Of a stretch of DNA of 64,000 bases, positions 60,918-64,000 are shown piece by piece (the stretch's first letter is position 1; every line of letters starts with the position of its first letter). The position numbers and the translations under genes are program-made. The stretch is from positions 89,268 to 153,267 of the forward strand of contig NZ_JAJQRC010000003.1 of NCBI RefSeq assembly GCF_046533115.1, written 5' to 3'. The notes beneath the pieces were generated by a model. That model did not search any database. It saw only the letters and a program-made list of their open reading frames with translations, and was not told where the DNA came from. Source of the stretch: JAIRMO01 sp046533115 (GTDB lineage Bacteria; Spirochaetota; Spirochaetia; Treponematales; Breznakiellaceae).

Positions 60918-61061
60918 TTAAGCGACTCTCCCTGAGTTAACCATATCAGGCGCAATATAGTCAAGGCCGAATGGAGCCGAACCCGATGGTAATAGGCCTC
61001 GATGTACATGAACACCGTCTGCCTGACCTCTCCCGCCGTATGTTTGCCGTCCAGCGTTTCT
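60918..61061 (-). pseudogene. C-terminal remnant of IS3-type integrase, copy 2
   Basis: Minus-strand reading gives ETLDGKHTAGEVRQTVFMYI followed by EAYYHRVRLHSA then, after a one-base slip, LDYIAPDMVNSGRVA-stop. This is the end of an IS3-family OrfB catalytic domain. The remainder is lost at the IS630 insertion point. Confidence 0.75.
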
Positions 61062-61063
61062 AT

Positions 61064-62201
61064 ACTGCTTTAGCCATGAAAATATCATTAAGCGGCAGGT
61101 ACGAAAACATCGGTAAATGACTGAAAGTTTTCGGAAATAAGGGTGGAGACCTTCTTTTTATATTTTCCCTCCGTCTCCGCAATACAAGTGTCTATTGCTC
61201 TCTTAAACTCTTCAAATGTCCCATGATAGGTCGCATTCAGTACTTCCCCCTTCACCAGCTTCCAATATCGTTCTATCAGGTTTAGATTCGGCGAATAGGG
61301 CGGCAGAAATATCAGGCCTATCCCGTGTTCTTTCGCGTATTCGGTTACTTTGGCACACCGCTGATATGCCGCGTTGTCCAGCACCAGCGCAAGAACCTTG
61401 TCCTTATAGGTCTTACGCAGTTTGTCCATAAGCCGGATAACCTGTTCGGCGCTTATGTGCGTCTCATTGGTGACCGTGCTTATCTTCTTCCCGCAAAAAT
61501 TAAGCGCCCCAAGCACGTTATACCGGCTCCTCCCGCTGGCTGTCTTCACAAAACACCTCACCCGGCTCCACAGCCTTCCCGTAAAACCTCCCATCACAAA
61601 ATGGGAGGCATCCACGAAAAATAACTCGATAAATCCCTCTTTCGCCAGCTTTATCAGTGGTTTCAGCTTCTTTTCCACAAACTCCTTCTGCTTCCCCCCC
61701 GTCCGCCTTCGCCGGCAGAAATCCCACCTTTAACGGCTTGAAGCCGTTTTTTTTTAAGAACTTCATCACCTGCGGCAGACTCCGCCTCAGTCCCGTCACT
61801 TCCTCTATAACCGCCGCCGCCTCCCTCAGCGTCCGTGCCGGCTTCTTGTCCAACTCCGCCATTATCTGGTCCCGCCAGTCTTCCATCTCGCTCCTTCTCC
61901 GATACACCGTATCCGCGAATATCCCCTCAATATTTCCAGCGTCCGCCAATTCCTTGTATTTCTTCACGGTTAACCGGGACACTTTAAGCTTCTCGATGAT
62001 AGTTTTCTTGTCAATCTCAAACAATATCAACAACACACAGAATAACCGCTTTGCCAGGAGTATCCCGATCTTTTTCTCGGCAATGGCCATAAACTGGTCT
62101 ATGCTATCCATGTTTCCATCCCTCCCGAATTAGAATACTTTATCCTATCCTTCTTTCCCTTCTTTGTCTACAGATACCTCATTCCCATGACTGAAGCAGT
62201 A
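61064..62201. mobile_element. IS630-family element with matching ends and TA flanks
   Basis: About 17 of 20 bases match between the inverted ends that start TACTGCTT (left from 61064, right ending at 62201). Both outer flanks are TA (61062-61063 and 62202-62203), the target duplicated by IS630/Tc1-type elements. Length 1138 bp. It separates the IS3 remnant from an IS200 TnpA fragment. Confidence 0.85.
61088..62111 (-). pseudogene. IS630-family transposase, frameshifted as read
   Basis: The first part (from ATG 62111) holds the N-terminal helix-turn-helix domains; the second part carries the DDE catalytic domain with VDASHF, LVLDNAAYQ and PPYSPNLNLIE. They meet at a C7 run on the + strand (61694-61700). 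A run of six would give one 340-residue protein, the normal length. A slippage product or decayed gene are both possible. Confidence 0.85.
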
Positions 62202-62509
62202 TAGGGACGGAAAGAGACCATGTGCATTTTCTGGTACAATCGGTGCCAACGTACAGCCCTGAGCAAATAGTACGAACCATAAAGAGTATAAAGGTACGAA
62301 AAATATTCGAAAGATGTCCTAAGGTGAAGAAAATGTTATGGGGAGGGGAATTATGGACAAGGGGTTATTATGTGGGGAGTGTAGGCGAATACGGGGATGA
62401 ACAAGTGATACAACGATATGTCAAGAATCAGGGGCGAAAACCAGAGGAATACCAAAAAATATATGAGGGGAAGCCGCTTGAGCTGTTTCCTTATCAGAAT
62501 AAAGCTTGA
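62195..62509 (+). pseudogene. tnpA: IS200/IS605 TnpA, 5'-truncated
   Basis: From in-frame codons at 62195 the sequence has the HUH motif (HVH at 62219-62227), HFLVQSVPTYSP, LWGGELWTRGYY and the conserved YVKNQG with the likely catalytic Tyr. The N-terminal half is missing: an in-frame TGA at 62192 and the IS630 end (62201) replace it. Related in family but not in sequence to the remnants at 51986. Confidence 0.85.
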
Positions 62510-62521
62510 AGGTTAAAGATA

Positions 62522-62540
62522 CCGCAGGGCTTGCCCTGCG
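62522..62540. terminator. Hairpin at the IS200/IS605 right end
   Basis: CCGCAGGGC-T-GCCCTGCGG-type perfect stem just after the TnpA fragment, followed by TTGTTGAT. IS200/IS605 ends carry such hairpins, and group IIC introns favour sites right after terminator-like stems. Confidence 0.65.
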
Positions 62541-62549
62541 GTTGTTGAT

Positions 62550-63674
62550 GTGCGCCCGGCATGGGGAGTAACTCGGCGGTGAAAGTCCGCTACACGCTTG
62601 GTAGTAGGAAGTGTTAGCCGAACGGCAAGGGTGTCCATCGTGAGGTGGAATCTGAAGGAAGCCGAAGGCAAAGTCCCGAACCGACGGACAGAAATCGCAT
62701 ATAAGGCAGTACAGGGCGGACGAGCTTGCATGACAAAGTAAAGTCCGATACTACCCGAACCCTGAGGTGTAGATGCGGCGGTTGCATGGGATGAAGGTTA
62801 CTCGCTCTTACCCGGGGAGGTCTTGCAAGGCCCAAGGCGGCGACTGACGGATGTCCCGGCGCTGTGGGAAGCCGTATAGCGATATACGGTTGAATTGCAA
62901 GAAGTCAGCAGAGGCCATAGTACCGTGAAGGGGGATGTCCCTGAGACAGCGGGAGTACGAACGGAGCGGGAAGGGCCGAACGATGGGAAGTCTCAAGAAG
63001 TGAGAGGAAGGTGGGACGATGCGGAGAGAGCAGAAAACGAAGCAGGGAGAACTTGACTTCGGCTATCCTGGGGGAGGGAGGGTGGAACCCTCTGAACCGC
63101 AGGAAGCGCGGAACATCGGAACACCGGAGGCCACGGACGAAGACCGTGCGGACGGGCGAAAGCCCGATGGGGAACTATTGAAACGTATGCTGGGACGAGA
63201 GAATATGTATACGGCGTGCGAGAAGGTAGTAAGGAACGGCGGGGCGGCCGGGATAGACGGGATGACGGTGAGGGAACTGGAACCGTACCTTGTGGCGCAT
63301 TACCGGGAACTGATGGAGAGCATTGAGGGCGGCTGGTACAAGCCACAACCCGTGCGGCGGGTAGAGATACCCAAACCGGACGGGGGAGTACGGCTGCTTG
63401 GGGTGCCGACGGTGATAGACCGGATGGTCCAACAGGCGATGGTACAAGTACTGCAACCGGTGTTTGAGCAGACGTTTTCGGACAGCAGTTACGGCTTTAG
63501 GCCGGGACGAAGCGCCCAGCAGGCGATACAGCGGGCCAAGGGATATTACGAGGAAGGGTATGCCTGGGTGGTAGACCTGGACTTGGAAAAGTTCTTTGAC
63601 ACGGTGAATCACGACCTGCTGATAAAGATGGTACGGGAAACGGTGAAAGACGAGGCCATCATCACCCTGATAAA
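62550..63674 (+). mobile_element. Group II intron, 3'-truncated
   Basis: Begins with GTGCGCCCGGCATGGGGAGT, the typical bacterial group II 5' end, 9 nt after a terminator-like stem. About 470 nt of ribozyme precede the reverse transcriptase ORF. The ORF is cut by an ISL3-type element at about 63675, so domains V and VI are not present in this window. Confidence 0.85.
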
Positions 63675-63678
63675 GGGC
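63019..63678 (+). pseudogene. ltrA: Group II intron reverse transcriptase/maturase, truncated
   Basis: The first 220 or so codons match intron-encoded RTs: LLKRMLGRENMYTACEKV, GAAGIDGMTV, RRVEIPKPDGGVRLLGVPT, SYGFRPGRSAQQA and VVDLDLEKFFDTVNHDLL. The sequence then passes into ISL3 DNA before the YADD active-site block, so no functional product is expected from this copy. Confidence 0.88.
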
Positions 63679-64000
63679 TCTTCACATCATAAGGTGGAAA
63701 CAGCCATGTCCAAATTTCCTAGGTGGAATAGGATTGAAGTCATAAACCGGTCTTTGTTTCGGAAGCCACAAGCTATTCTTTTTATCCGCTGTATGCAATT
63801 GTTCTTCGCTTCCAGCATCCCATTACTTATCCCTAACCCTATCGCGTTCATTATCCCCCCAAAATGGTCCCGTACCATCTTTGCTACCTTCTTCATCTCA
63901 TCTATCCGCGCATTATCCAACTCAATAGTCCTTCCCAGTTCTTTTTAGCTACCCCCAGGTAACTATATTCCCACAGGCTGCTGGCGGTCTCCTTCATCCG
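63675..64000 (-). mobile_element. ISL3-family element, left end and transposase C-terminus
   Basis: Starts with GGCTCTTCACATC at 63676, an ISL3-like terminal repeat, and continues past the window. On the minus strand 63687-63920 encodes the transposase end (RIDEMKKVAKMVRDH, ISNGMLEAKNNCIQRIKRIA, GFRNKDRFM). Upstream ETASSLWEYSYLG is in another frame, so the gene carries at least one frameshift near 63920. The remaining transposase and right end are outside the window. Confidence 0.8.

Overview
The window looks like chromosomal DNA of a Treponema (Spirochaetota), probably from the termite-gut branch. This is inferred from gene content and order, not from a database match: rimP-nusA-infB-rbfA-truB-ribF-rpsO-pnp, a very long GreA-type protein of the kind known in Treponema and Borrelia, a short archaeal-type cytidylate kinase, flagellar rod genes behind a sigma-28 promoter, and GC-rich codon use with many GGG/CCC runs.

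Positions 1-51.5 kb are dense housekeeping DNA. The first block (1-14.9 kb, + strand) covers ribosome maturation and initiation, tRNA/rRNA processing, dUTPase, two LptF/LptG-type permeases, tgt and a HEAT-repeat protein, with many ATGA start/stop overlaps. A minus-strand block (14.8-20.8 kb) holds a VWA/proline-rich protein, the GreA fusion and a TPR protein. Next come rpe, a TPR membrane protein, dtd, a divergent PRPP synthetase, and the recA-folK-scpA-scpB-rluB and ruvB-queA runs. At 30.7-36.6 kb lies a glycerol/ester module: a membrane-embedded alpha/beta hydrolase, a GlpP-type antiterminator, a malate/lactate dehydrogenase-family enzyme and glpK (frameshifted as read). Two transcripts of this module carry the same 17-nt leader box abutting a rho-independent terminator. 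From 36.6 to 51.5 kb are an EamA transporter, flgF-flgG-rod-binding protein, a GH13 sucrose-phosphorylase-like enzyme, a CPBP protease, comEC, rsmA, yggS, two pseudouridine synthases, murC, yicC, cmk and a MutY-like glycosylase.

A tRNA-Arg(CCG) at 51.7 kb marks the edge of an accessory region running to the window end. It holds a LysR regulator divergent from a five-gene run (flavin enoate reductase, SDR, MFS, MFS, second flavin enoate reductase) that recalls the bile-acid bai operon in enzyme types, though the substrate is unknown. The cluster is bracketed by two direct copies of the same mosaic of IS200-like and IS3-like remnants. Beyond it lie a complete IS630-type element with TA-flanked inverted repeats, an IS200/IS605 TnpA fragment, and a group II intron inserted after a terminator-like hairpin and itself cut by an ISL3-type element.

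Most notable: the paired GlpP-type leaders, the bai-like reductase cluster inside duplicated IS debris, an IS200 translation-blocking hairpin supported by covariation, a dispersed GTTTCAAAA intergenic motif, and several divergent housekeeping proteins (RecA with AT-hook-like tail, NusA with zinc ribbon, lysine-less CMK, MutY without an iron-sulfur cluster).
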